Assembly: GCA_024426085.1 (NCBI GenBank)
Contig: CP087974.1
Location: forward strand, 2,624,001-2,688,000
DNA: 64,000 bases
From: Rhizobium sp. RCAM05350
GTDB lineage: Bacteria; Pseudomonadota; Alphaproteobacteria; Rhizobiales; Rhizobiaceae
Direction of reading: 5' to 3'
The translations under genes were made by a program, and so were the position numbers. Below the pieces are notes generated by a model. The model saw only the letters and a list, made by a program, of their open reading frames with translations, did not search any database and had not been told where the DNA came from. Of the stretch, positions 51,301 to 60,722 are shown one piece after another. Every line of letters begins with the position of its first letter. Within the stretch, counting starts at the first letter, position 1.

Positions 51301-51497
51301 TTCACGCTCCGATTTGGAAAATTACTTCAAAATTAGAAGTACTTTTCAAATATGCCCATCACCCCTGAATAACCCAAGCTTGCACAAGCCCTCCCTTCTG
51401 TGCCAGATTGGCAGAGGCATTACTACACTGCGGCACAGTTATAACCAATTCTGCCCTCCAGAAGATGGCTACAACGTTAACTCAAGGCAAATCGCCA
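51301..51497. promoter_or_regulatory. divergent wggR-wgdA promoter region
   Basis: 197 bp. Contains the 17-bp palindrome at 51324-51340, immediately followed by ACTTTTCAAA, and a second unrelated palindrome TGCCAGATTGGCA at 51401-51413. No gene. Confidence 0.6.
51324..51340. promoter_or_regulatory. candidate WggR/ExpG operator between wggR and wgdA
   Basis: ACTTCAAAATTAGAAGT: arms ACTTC/GAAGT. 24 bp upstream of the wggR start and about 158 bp upstream of the wgdA start. Same motif family as the 49416 and 54688 sites. Confidence 0.6.
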
Positions 51498-53257
51498 TGC
51501 GTGATACTGTTCAAAATGAGACAATAAGCAAGAGTCAAATTTGGGGAGGCAAAGACCAAAACAACCCGGGATTGCTGATGTCACAAGCAAAGCGTGTCTT
51601 CTTGTCCGGGTTGCTCTATGCGGCGGCGCTTAGCGTGTGTCTCAATTTGCTACAACTCACGATGCCGCTGTTTATGCTGCAAGTTCATGACAGGGTGCTC
51701 AATAGCCAGAGCATGGACACGCTCGTCATGCTCACCATTTTGGCGATCGGCGCCCTGGTGGTGCTTGGGGTTCTGGAATTCATCCGCGCCCTGTCTTTCC
51801 AAGCCATCGGGGGGCGCGCTCGTGCGCCGTTTAAACACGCCAGTCCTGGCCGCCGCCGTTCAGGCCTCGGTCGACCAGGGGCTGTCAGCGCAGACCCAGT
51901 CGCTTCGCGACATTTCAGAATTGCGAAGCTTCCTGACCTCGTCAGCGGTAACCGCGCCCCTCGACGCGGCCTGGTCACCTATCTTCCTCGGCGCCCTTTT
52001 TGTTCTGCATCCGCTTTTCGGCCTCATTGGGGCTGTCTCCGCGGCGCTGCTCGTTTGCGGCGGCCTGGTCACGGACATGTTGACACGCCAGCTCACCAAG
52101 GAAGCAAACCAGACAAATATCGAGGCCGTATCCAAGATTGGCGCATCGCTGCGACATGCCGAGGCTATCGAGGCGATGGGTATGCTGCCGGCCCTGGCGA
52201 ATCGTTGGCGCGCCCTGCAAATGCAGGCCCTCAGCGCATTTGAAGCGAGTGGGAGCAGGAGCAAGGCGATGTCGTCCATCACCCGCAGCCTGCGCTATTC
52301 CATTCAGATCGTCACCCTGGCCGCTGGAGCGTTTCTAGTACTGGAGCAGGCAATCACGCCCGGCGCGATGATGGCATCGAGCATTCTTGTCGGCCGCCTC
52401 CTCATCCCCTTCGATTCGATCATCGACAATTGGCGGCAGTGGGTTCTGGCGATTGCGGGCTGGCGTCGCCTTGAGGCCACCCTCAAGGCGGACCTTGCGA
52501 TCCGCCAAACGATGCCCACGCCGCATTCGTCAGGCGACATCGTGGTCGACAAACTGGTCTACGCAGCCCCGGGACTGGATGTGCCGATCATCAAGGGCAT
52601 TTCTTTCTCCCTCTCTCCGGGTGAGGTTCTGGGCGTGGTCGGTCCCTCCGCGGCAGGCAAATCGACCCTCGCGCGCCTGCTGGTCGGAATCTTGCGGCCC
52701 ACGTCCGGCGGCGTCTTCCTCGACGGCAACAACACCTACCTCTGGGAGCGCAGTTCGTTCGGCCAAGTGGTCGGATATCTGCCTGCAATCTGTATCGCTT
52801 TTGGAAGGCACGATCTCGAGAAAACATTGGGCGGATGGCCGAAAGCGACCCATACAAAGTGCTGGAAGCAGCGCGACTGGCCGACATCCATGACATGATC
52901 GGACGCCTGCAACTTGGCTATGACACGCCCGTCGGCGACGGACACCTGACCCTTTCCGGAGGGCAGCGGCAGCGCATAGCGTTGGCGCGCTGCCTCTACA
53001 ACAGACCTCGCCTCATCGTGCTCGACGAGCCGAACGCAAACCTGGACGCAATTGGCGAGCAGGCCCTCATCCAGGCGATCCAGCACCGCGCTGACGGCGC
53101 CATCGTCATCTTAATCGCTCACAGGCCAGCCATCATGCAAGTCGCCGACAAGTTGCTCGTGCTCGAGAACGGCCGCGTCACACAGTTCGGGCCGCGAACG
53201 GATGTGATCCCGGCCACAATGCCGGGCGAAGCACGCCGCGAGGTGGCCGCGATATGA
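51498..53257 (+). CDS. wgdA: type I secretion ABC transporter, WgdA/ExpD1-like (three frameshifts)
   Basis: About 586 aa, PrtD/RaxB-type export ATPase without a peptidase domain. Membrane domain: FLSGLLYAAALSVCLNLLQL, TMPLFMLQVHDRVLNSQSMD, SILVGRLLIPFDSIIDNWRQ. ATPase: Walker A GVVGPSAAGKSTLARLLVG, Q-loop region YLPQSVSLLEGTI, signature LTLSGGQRQRIALARCLYN, Walker B RLIVLDEPNANLD and the H-loop LIAHRP. Frame changes near 51815, 52790 and 52830. ATG 51498 gives a hydrophilic lead of about 30 residues. Stop overlaps wgdB (ATGA). Exports polymer or the RTX protein WgeA; ExpD1/D2 are required for EPS II in S. meliloti. Confidence 0.9.
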
Positions 53258-54650
53258 CGGAGAAGAAGCCTCTTGCGGTCCGCCCCGGCTCTTTCGAGCG
53301 TCGCTTACCATCGCATCAGCCGATGTCGCTGAATGTCAGCCCCTTGGACTTGGAATTCGAACAACTTGATAACCGCTCGCCGCTCCGCCGCCTTGTCATC
53401 GCGGGGATCGCCACGATCCTAGTGTCTTTCGGTGGATTTTTGCCTGGGCGTTTTCTGACCGAACTCAGCAGCGCGACGGTCGCCAACGGCACGGTGATCG
53501 TTGATTCTGAAGAGAAAGACCATCAGCCATTTTGAAGGCGGCGTGATGAGCCGACTGCTCGTTCAGGAGGGCGACAAGGTTTCTGCCGGGCAGCCCCTGA
53601 TCGAGTTGGAGGATACACGAGCGCGTTCCAGCCTGCGGTCGCTCCAAATCCGGCGCATTGGCCTAATCGCGAAATTGGCGCGACTCAAGGCCGAGCAGAC
53701 CGGCGCGCCCCAGATCAGCTTTCCACACGATTTCAGCCGCGCCCGGGATGCCACGATCGACGACGCGGTCATGGCGGAAACGATGTTTTTCGAAAAGCGG
53801 CGCGAGACCCAGGGGGGCGCATAGAGGTCCAGAAAAAGACCATCGAGGAGCACTTCAGAACAAGCAAAGTCACTCGGCATCCAGATCCAGGCGACGGACC
53901 AGCAAATCGTGCTCATTAACGAGCGGCGGACGGCCATCGCAACGTTGGTGAAAAAGGTGTCTTCCCGCGCACGCAACTCATCGACATCGAGGCCCGGCTG
54001 AGCGAGCTTGCACGGGAACGGAGCGAACTCGTCGGCGACAAGGCCCGGGCACAAAAGGCCGAAGCGGGCGCGCAGCTTGCACTGACCGGAATCGAAAGCG
54101 AGTTTCAGTCGACGATTGCCGGCGAAATCACGACGGCACGCATCGAGATCGCGGATGTCGAGGAGCAGATCACCGCCTCGAAGGACGTGCTTCGGCGCCT
54201 TGAGATCCGCTCTCCACAGGACGGTATCATCAGCAACATCTGGCTGCGCACCCCTGGCAGCGCGGTCACGCCCGGCGAGGCGCTGCTCGAGATCGTTCCG
54301 GAAAATGAGCCTCTACTGATCGAGATGCGCGTCAATCCTCGTGACATCGACAGCATGGCCGTGGGCTCCCAGACGCAAATCCGGTTGACTGCGTATAATC
54401 AGCGTTCCCGCCTGCCAATGGAAGGCGCCATCACATATGTCGCCGCAGACCAGTCGGTAGATGAAAAGTCAAACACCGCATTCTTCGTCGTGCCAAAATT
54501 GACGCGGCATCGCTCAAGGCAAATCCCGATGTCCGCCTCTATCCCGGCATGCCCGCGGAGGTGCTGATTATCCACAAATCACGCCTTGCGATCGACTACC
54601 TGACCTCTCCCGCCGCCGAGAGTTTCAATCGCGCCTTCAGGGAAGACTAG
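53254..54650 (+). CDS. wgdB: HlyD/PrtE-type membrane fusion protein, WgdB/ExpD2-like (about four frameshifts)
   Basis: About 465 aa. Helix LVIAGIATILVSFGGFLPG near residue 50, first lipoyl half TISHFEGGVMSRLLVQEGDK, coiled coil, second half LEIRSPQDGIISNIWLRTPG, then beta domain ENEPLLIEMRVNPRDIDSMA, GAITYVAADQSVDEK and LYPGMPAEVLI. Frame changes near 53515, 53815, 53960 and 54510. Partner of WgdA in type I secretion. Ends just before the AT-rich wgeA promoter. Confidence 0.88.
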
Positions 54651-54921
54651 TGTGCAGAAGCGAAGTATGAAGATTATCGTGCAAATTGCTTCAATTTTTG
54701 AAGTTATTTCCGAGTAAAATAACGCAATTTTACTTCATAAAAACCGCAATTGCCGAAACAATGTACCATTAAGACTCAAATTCAGAAATTTATTTCTCAT
54801 TATTGGACGGCTTATCTCATTTAGATACTTGCGCCCCTCTTTTTGCAATGCACAATCCGGGTGCGCAATCGTCGCACCCAGCGCCGAAGACGCGTCAAAT
54901 AAACCTGAAGAGGAGAGGCAG
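54651..54921 (+). promoter_or_regulatory. AT-rich promoter region of wgeA
   Basis: 271 bp between wgdB and wgeA, AT-rich from 54655 to 54830. Holds the palindrome at 54688-54704, about 218 bp upstream of wgeA. GAAGAGGAGAGGCAG immediately precedes the wgeA ATG as a strong ribosome site. No other gene seen. Confidence 0.6.
54688..54704. promoter_or_regulatory. candidate WggR/ExpG operator upstream of wgeA
   Basis: GCTTCAATTTTTGAAGT contains a perfect palindrome CTTCAA-TTT-TTGAAG. The best of the three sites. Confidence 0.62.
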
Positions 54922-55581
54922 ATGGCTACATTGGAAGGCGGCGCATACGACGACGCTCTGTTCGGCTCCCGCTTCAACGATTTCATTCTGCGCCCATGGG
55001 GGCGATGATTTCGTTAGCGGCGGAAACGGGCACGACATCGTGTTCGGTGATGACGGGGACGATCTGCTGTTCGGCGGAAAGGGAAACGACACCCTGTTCG
55101 GCGGCGAGGGCAGCGACTTGCTGAATGGAGAAAACGGCGACGATACCCTCGTCGGCGGCTGGGGTGACGACCTTCTCTACGGCGATAAGGGTAGTGACAT
55201 CCTGTTCGGCGGACATGGTAACGACCTTTGTCCGGCGGCAAGGGCAACGATATCCTGTATGGCGGCGATGGCAACGACGTCGTTGACGGCGGGGCCGGAA
55301 ACGACGTCCTGGCTGGCGGCGCCGGCCACGACATCTTCGTCTTCGACGGCGGCGGTGGGAATGACGTCATTCTCGACTTTGTCGCGGGCGAGGATCTGCT
55401 GCAGATCTCGAAGGGCATCAATGGCCTCGACGTGACTTCGGCCGAGGACCTAGCCTCGCGCGTCACGCAGGTCGGCGGCAATGTCGTCGTGGATCTCGGT
55501 CATGGCGATACGCTTACATTGGTCAATGTCGATGCCGACGACATCCAGGCCAATCCCGATAACTACTTCACCGTTCACTGA
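54922..55581 (+). CDS. wgeA: RTX calcium-binding secreted protein, WgeA/ExpE1-like (two frameshifts)
   Basis: About 220 aa. A short start [20 protein letters not shown] is followed by about eleven glycine-rich nonapeptides of the GGxGxDxLx type ([40 protein letters not shown]) that form Ca2+-binding beta rolls, and then a C-terminal secretion-signal-like tail ([20 protein letters not shown]). No N-terminal signal peptide, consistent with type I export by WgdA-WgdB. Frame changes near 54992 (a C run) and 55228. ExpE1 is the known NodO/haemolysin-like member of the EPS II cluster. Confidence 0.88.
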
Positions 55582-55592
55582 GCCTGAGCTCG

Positions 55593-55622
55593 GCGCGCCC
55601 TGCCTCCTCCCGTGGGGCGCGC
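55593..55622 (+). terminator. hairpin between wgeA and wgeB
   Basis: GCGCGCCC and GGGCGCGC form a perfect 8-bp GC stem with a 14-nt loop just past the wgeA stop. No T run. Could be an attenuator that keeps the secreted RTX protein more abundant than the downstream enzymes. Confidence 0.45.
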
Positions 55623-55646
55623 TATTCCGATTCAGAGGGACAGCGT

Positions 55647-57898
55647 GTGACATTCGACGATTCTGATAGACGCCACTGGCGCTTTCAGGAGCGCAAAGAT
55701 CTTTCGGCTCGGCACCGAGCTTGCCGTCCTCATCTGGGACCTTCCCCCAGCCCTTCCCGCCAATACGAGGTGCCTGTTGTCCATGGAGCAGTCGCCGGTA
55801 CCGCTTGTCAGCATGATGCTGCCGCTTGGCAACGGGGGACAACGCATGTTCTGGGCGATGAGACCAGAACAGCGACCGGTGACTGTGGATATTTGCACGG
55901 AGCACGGCAGCACCGTCGACACCATCGTGATGCAGCCTGCACGCGCGCTCGCACCTCTCGATGTGGAGGCCCTGTTCGCCGAACTCGCGCCGGATGCCCT
56001 GCATCAAGTTAGTCAACAACCTGCTGACTGTATGGCGAAGCGCTTTCCGCATCGCCGGCGACCATTTTTTCAACATGGTGGTCGAAGACGCCCTTCACAC
56101 GCTTGCGCCCGAACCGCAGACCGCCAGTGTCGTCTGCCAGATTGCGCAGGGGCGCCATCTGATCGAGACCGCGATCAATCCGGATCTGGGCGAGATCACA
56201 GCGGTCTATGCGATCGGTGCCACTTCGATCAAACGCATGGCCGACAGGCTCGTCCTCGGGCGCAATGCGAAAAACGGCCTGCAATCGTGCCATTTCATCG
56301 CAGACGCGCCCTCCCCTCCGTTTCTCATCGTTCTCCTGAGCAAGAATGGCCTCGCCATTCGCCAACTGCCTGACGCCAAGCCGCGCCATGCCAGCCTTTC
56401 GGGTTGGTGGAGCAAAACCGCGAGGCGGTGGAACTGCGCGAAATGATCATCCGTCAACTCGCCCTGTTGCCGGAGGGCGCCGCCGCCACGGCGATCGAAC
56501 TTCAAACACGCACCCCGCTGGCGGAGAGCCGGATTGCCAAGTCGTCGATGCACCCGTCCGGAGAAATCGATCTCGCTCTGGCGCTCGACGGCGGCCTTCT
56601 GGCCGGCGGCTGGTTTCATGCACCATCATCGGCCTTCGCCGGCATCGACTATGTCAAGGAAGACGGCACCGCCGTGCCGCCTCGACGGAAACAACTACAA
56701 ATTCCCGGCATGGGCGCAAGGGAAGGACGAAAAGAGCAAGACCGATGTGACGGGTTTCGTTGCCTGGATTCCACTCGTGGAATCCCCCGGACCGCTGCTG
56801 CAACCACGATTTCAGATGCGTCTCGCTTCAGGAGCGGTCAGGCCGCTGATACCGAAGCCACAGCCTTTCGAGCCCGCAATCCAGCGAAACCACGTCCTGC
56901 GCGCCGTGCCGCCGCAACATGCAGTCGACGATGCTTTCCGCACGATTCTCGCCCCCGCCCTGCAGGACATTGAACGACGATTGGGCAAGACCATCGAGGT
57001 TGACTACACAAAGGACTACAGCCTGCCCAAAAGCGCGCCGCTCGTTTCCATTGTTGTGCCCCTCTACAAGGTTCTCGATTTCCTGCGTTTTCAATTATCG
57101 GGGATGGCCACGGACCCTTGGCTCGCAGCCAACGCGGAGGTCATCTACGTCCTCGATTCACCGGAAATCCAGGATGAGACGGAGCATCTGCTGGGCGGAC
57201 TGCATCTTCTGCACGGGCTGCCGATGAAACTGGTGGTTATGAACCGCAACGGCGGTTACGCGCGTGCCTGCAATGCCGGCGCGCGTTTTGCACGCGGCTC
57301 CATCCTGGTGATGCTCAATTCGGATGTCGTGCCTTGCAAGCCCGGCTGGCTTCAAATCCTTTCGCGGGTGCTGCTGGAAGACAAGACATTGGGCGCCATC
57401 GGCCCGAAACTGATCTTCGAAGACGGATCGCTGCAGCATGCCGGGCTTTATTTTGGCCGCGACCAGCGCGGGATCTGGCTGAACCACCATTTCCACAAGG
57501 GCATGCCTGGCGACTACCGGCCGGCGCAGCAGACCCACGACGTACCCGGCGTCACCGGCGCCTGCCTCGTGGCCCGCAGGGAGACTTACGAGCGCGTTGG
57601 CGGTTACACCGACGACTACGTGATCGGCGATTACGAAGACAGTGACCTCTGCCTCAAGATCCGCCGCCTCGGGTTGCAGATAGCCTATGAGCCGGCGGCG
57701 TGCCTCTATCATTTCGAACGCCGCTCGATCCGCCGTAGCCAGGACTACATGCGCGGCGTTGCCAGCCAGTACAATTCATGGCTGCACACGCAGCGTTGGG
57801 AGGACGACATCAGCGAGCTGATGGCGAACCAACGCGATAAAGACCCACATCGCCCCGCCGCCATGGGTGAGAGAATCCGGGAAAGGAGCGCAGCATGA
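55647..57898 (+). CDS. wgeB: GT2-family glycosyltransferase, WgeB/ExpE2-like (about four frameshifts)
   Basis: About 750 aa. The N-terminal 460 residues are a poorly defined region including FRLGTELAVLIWDLPPALPA and a beta-type module with GGWFHAPSSA and FVAWIPLVES. The C-terminal GT2 domain: APLVSIVVPLYKVLDFLRFQ, RNGGYARACNAGARFARGSI, LVMLNSDVVPCKPGWL (DxD-like), GAIGPKLIFEDGSLQHAGLY, VTGACLVARRETYERVGGYT and IGDYEDSDLCLKIRRLG. Start GTG 55647 is uncertain because the frame shifts early (near 55690); further changes near 56010, 56410 and 56690. Stop overlaps wgeC. Confidence 0.82.
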
Positions 57899-58735
57899 CG
57901 AAAGTGGCACTCCTGCAGCCGCCCGCGTCTGCCCGGCTGATCGATGAAGACCGTATTCGCTGGCTCATCGAATCCGTTCGGGCAAATCGTTTCCTGCCGC
58001 AACCGGATACCACCAACGTCTTCGTGGGAGATGGTGATTTTTCATGCGATAGGAGCCGAGTTCCTCGGTTACTTCATTCGCATCGGCGGCCTGCGCGAAG
58101 ACAGCCGTGTGCTCGATATTGGCTGCGGTATCGGTCGGATGGCTGTGCCGCTCACCCAGTATCTCGATCCGCAAACAAGTCGCTACGATGGCATCGATCC
58201 CGTAGAAGACGGTATTGGCTGGTGCCAGCGTACGATCACGCCTGCCTACCCCAATTTCTCCTTCCAGCGACTGGACATCGCACACGAGCTCTATAATCCG
58301 GGCGGCAAGATCAGCGGCAAGGCCTTGGCGCTGCCCTTTCCGGACCATCATTTCGACTTCGTGATCATGACGTCCGTGGTCACGCATCTGCCGCCCGCGG
58401 AAGTCCTCGTCTATCTCTCCGAAGTCCGCAGGGTTCTGTCACCCGGCGGACGCCTGTTCATGACAGCGTTCGTGGTCGACCAGATCGCGGCGGCAAACGA
58501 ACACGGGCGGCGCGATCCGCGTCTTGCTTTCCAACGCTATCGTGAAAGCCCATGCTGGTTCGTCCCTAACCAGCCGCGCCTTGCCGCAATCGGCTTCGAG
58601 GACGGTTTTCTGGACAAGGCGCTCGAACGCGCCGGCCTCTCCGTCGCCCTAAAATCGCTGGGCCATTGGCGCGGCACCAAAGCGAGCCACCATCAGGACT
58701 TCATCGTGTCGAAGCGGCGGGGAAGCGGCCGATGA
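57895..58735 (+). CDS. wgeC: SAM-dependent methyltransferase, WgeC/ExpE3-like (one frameshift)
   Basis: About 280 aa. Class I methyltransferase: FLGYFIRIGGLREDSRVLDI leads into the SAM loop DIGCGIGRMAVPL; then GIDPVEDGIGWCQRTI, ALPFPDHHFDFVIMTSVVTH and VRRVLSPGGRLFMTAF. The frame changes near 58035. Start and stop overlap both neighbours by ATGA. ExpE3 is the methyltransferase of the EPS II cluster. Confidence 0.88.
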
Positions 58736-59980
58736 GCAAGCGCATTCTGGTGGCCGCCCACAACCATCCGTCTCTTCATCCCGGCGGGACGGAGATATTC
58801 TGCGCACGACCTGTTTCGCGCCTACCAGCGAGGGGCACGAAGCCCTGTTTCTCGGTGCCACGAACCAGATCCATCATGAAGCGAGGCCCGGCACGAGTTT
58901 TCAGAGCATCGGCCAGGCGGGAGACGAAATCCTGTTGTGGTCCGGACATTTCGACCGCTTCTTCATGAGTCAGATCGACCTCTACGGCATCGTGCCGGAT
59001 ATAACGGAGCTGTTGCGCGATTTCCGGCCGGACGTGGTTCACCTCCACCACCTGCTGCTGCTTGGTGCCGAGTTTCCTCACATTGTCCGCCGCACCCTGC
59101 CCCACTGCCAGATCGTGATGACACTGCATGACTACTACCCCATTTGCCATCATGACGGCCTGATGGTGCGCACCGGCAGCAAGGAGCTGTGTCACGAGTC
59201 CAGCCCGGACCGCTGCCACGGCTGTTTCAAGGACATTCCGCTCGACCGCTTTACCTTACGCGAAAGCCACCTGAAGGCCCTGCTGAGCACGGTCGACCAC
59301 TTCGTCTCGCCCAGCGCCTTTTAAGGGAGCGCTTCGTGCGATGGGGATTGGATGCGGATAAGATCAGCGTCATTCCCAATGGTATCCCCAGCCGAGATGC
59401 CGGCGTTCGAAGAGGGCTGCTTGAGGGCGGAAGGCCGGTCTTCGGATATTTCGGAAATCTCAACCCCTGGAAGGGGGTAACCGTGTTGCTCGACGCCGCG
59501 CGCCAGCTTCTGGCCGATGGCCTCGATTTCGAGCTTCGCGTCCATGGCGGCGCGCCCTTCCAGAGCCAGGCCTTCGTCGACGAGATCGATCGGCGCTTTG
59601 CCGAAACATCAGCATCGGTACAGTCCCGAGGCCCCTATCGCCGCGAAGATATCGGCGATCTGGTGGCCGCGGTCGATTGCACCATCGTTCCCTCGATCTG
59701 GTGGGAGAATGCACCGTTGGTCATTCAAGAAGCCCAGGCTCAGGGTCGCCCGGTCATCGCCAGCAACATTGGCGGAATGGCTGAAATGGTTGAGCACGGC
59801 GTCAACGGCCTGACCGTTCCGCCCAACGATGCCCGAGCGCTCGCCGCAGCAATGCGCAGCATATTGGAAGAGCCGAGCCTGCTGCGCCGGTTTGCCGCAA
59901 ACGCGCGCAAGCCCGACGACATCGATACAACCGCCCGCCGCTACCTCAAGCGGATCGAGACGACGCAGGTTCAGGCATAG
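58732..59980 (+). CDS. wgeD: GT4-family glycosyltransferase, WgeD/ExpE4-like (frameshifts)
   Basis: About 416 aa. MSKRILVAAHNHPSLHPGGT, DVVHLHHLLLLGAEFPHIVR, MTLHDYYPICHHDGLM, then a Cys-rich stretch (ELCHESSPDRCHGCFKDIPL), SVIPNGIPSRD, VFGYFGNLNPWKGVTVLL, VPSIWWENAPLVIQEAQAQG (EX7E region). Frame changes near 58800 and 59325, the second giving a false stop after HFVSPSAF. Paralogous to wgeG, which shares the CHGCF segment. Confidence 0.85.
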
Positions 59981-59988
59981 GAGAACTC

Positions 59989-60722
59989 ATGGTTAATCCC
60001 GCTGAACGACCGGATGCCGCATCCGAACAGGACAATGCCAAGCCGATGAACGGCCGGGTAGACGCCATCGACATGGGCAGGATCTTTCGGCTGGGCATTC
60101 GACCCAATGGCCCCGGATCAACGGCTGATCATCCGTGTCCTGCTCGATGGTAAGGTGATTGCAGAGGCCGTTGCCGATCGCAATCGCCCTGATCTACGGC
60201 GCAACGGCATTGGCGACGGCAAACACGCATTTGAAATCGTGCTGCCCGATCCCGTTCAGTCGCGGACGAACGATATCGTCGTCATGGCGCGAAATGGAAG
60301 TGGTTCCGAACAGGCCTTGCGCGTTCCACAGCCAAACGAGCAGGCGGCCGAGGCTCTTATCGCCGCGCCGCTTGCGAAGGTGCTCGACAAGCTCGACGTG
60401 CTGATGGCGTCCCAACGGCAGCTGCAAGTCTCCCAGCGCTCGTTGCAGCGCACACCGGACCTTGATGCCGACAAGGCAGAAACCACCGGCCTCAGCGAGG
60501 GTCGGCCACGCCGTCGAAAGCCTCAGGGTGGATATCGGCCAGAGGCTGAATGATCTCGACGTCCATCTCATGCGGCTGGATGGGGTTGTGGCTGGAATGG
60601 AAAAGAACCTGAACACCCTGCGCAAGCGTGGGAACGGCGAATTGAAGCCGCTGCTGCTGTTACTGTTTGTTCTCGTGGGATTTGCCGCGGGCGCCAGCCT
60701 TGCGCTGATTGTCAGAATCTGA
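59989..60722 (+). CDS. wgeE: WgeE/ExpE5-like protein with C-terminal membrane anchor (two frameshifts)
   Basis: About 244 aa. MVNPAERPDAASEQDNAKPM start, a beta-type module of about 80 residues (GWAFDPMAPDQRLIIRVLLD, GKVIAEAVADRNRPDLRRNG, IGDGKHAFEIVLPD), a probable coiled coil and a single C-terminal helix (LLLLLFVLVGFAAGASLALI). The module resembles GWxxDP repeats in other rhizobial polysaccharide proteins and recurs in WgeF. Frame changes near 60095 and 60480. Likely a membrane-tethered accessory or assembly protein; no enzymatic motif seen. Confidence 0.7.

Noticed and set aside
55000..55340. Regularly repeated DNA suggesting a CRISPR or tandem-repeat locus
   Set aside because: The periodicity is 27 nt and follows the codons of RTX nonapeptides; repeats are degenerate at DNA level and there are no spacers.
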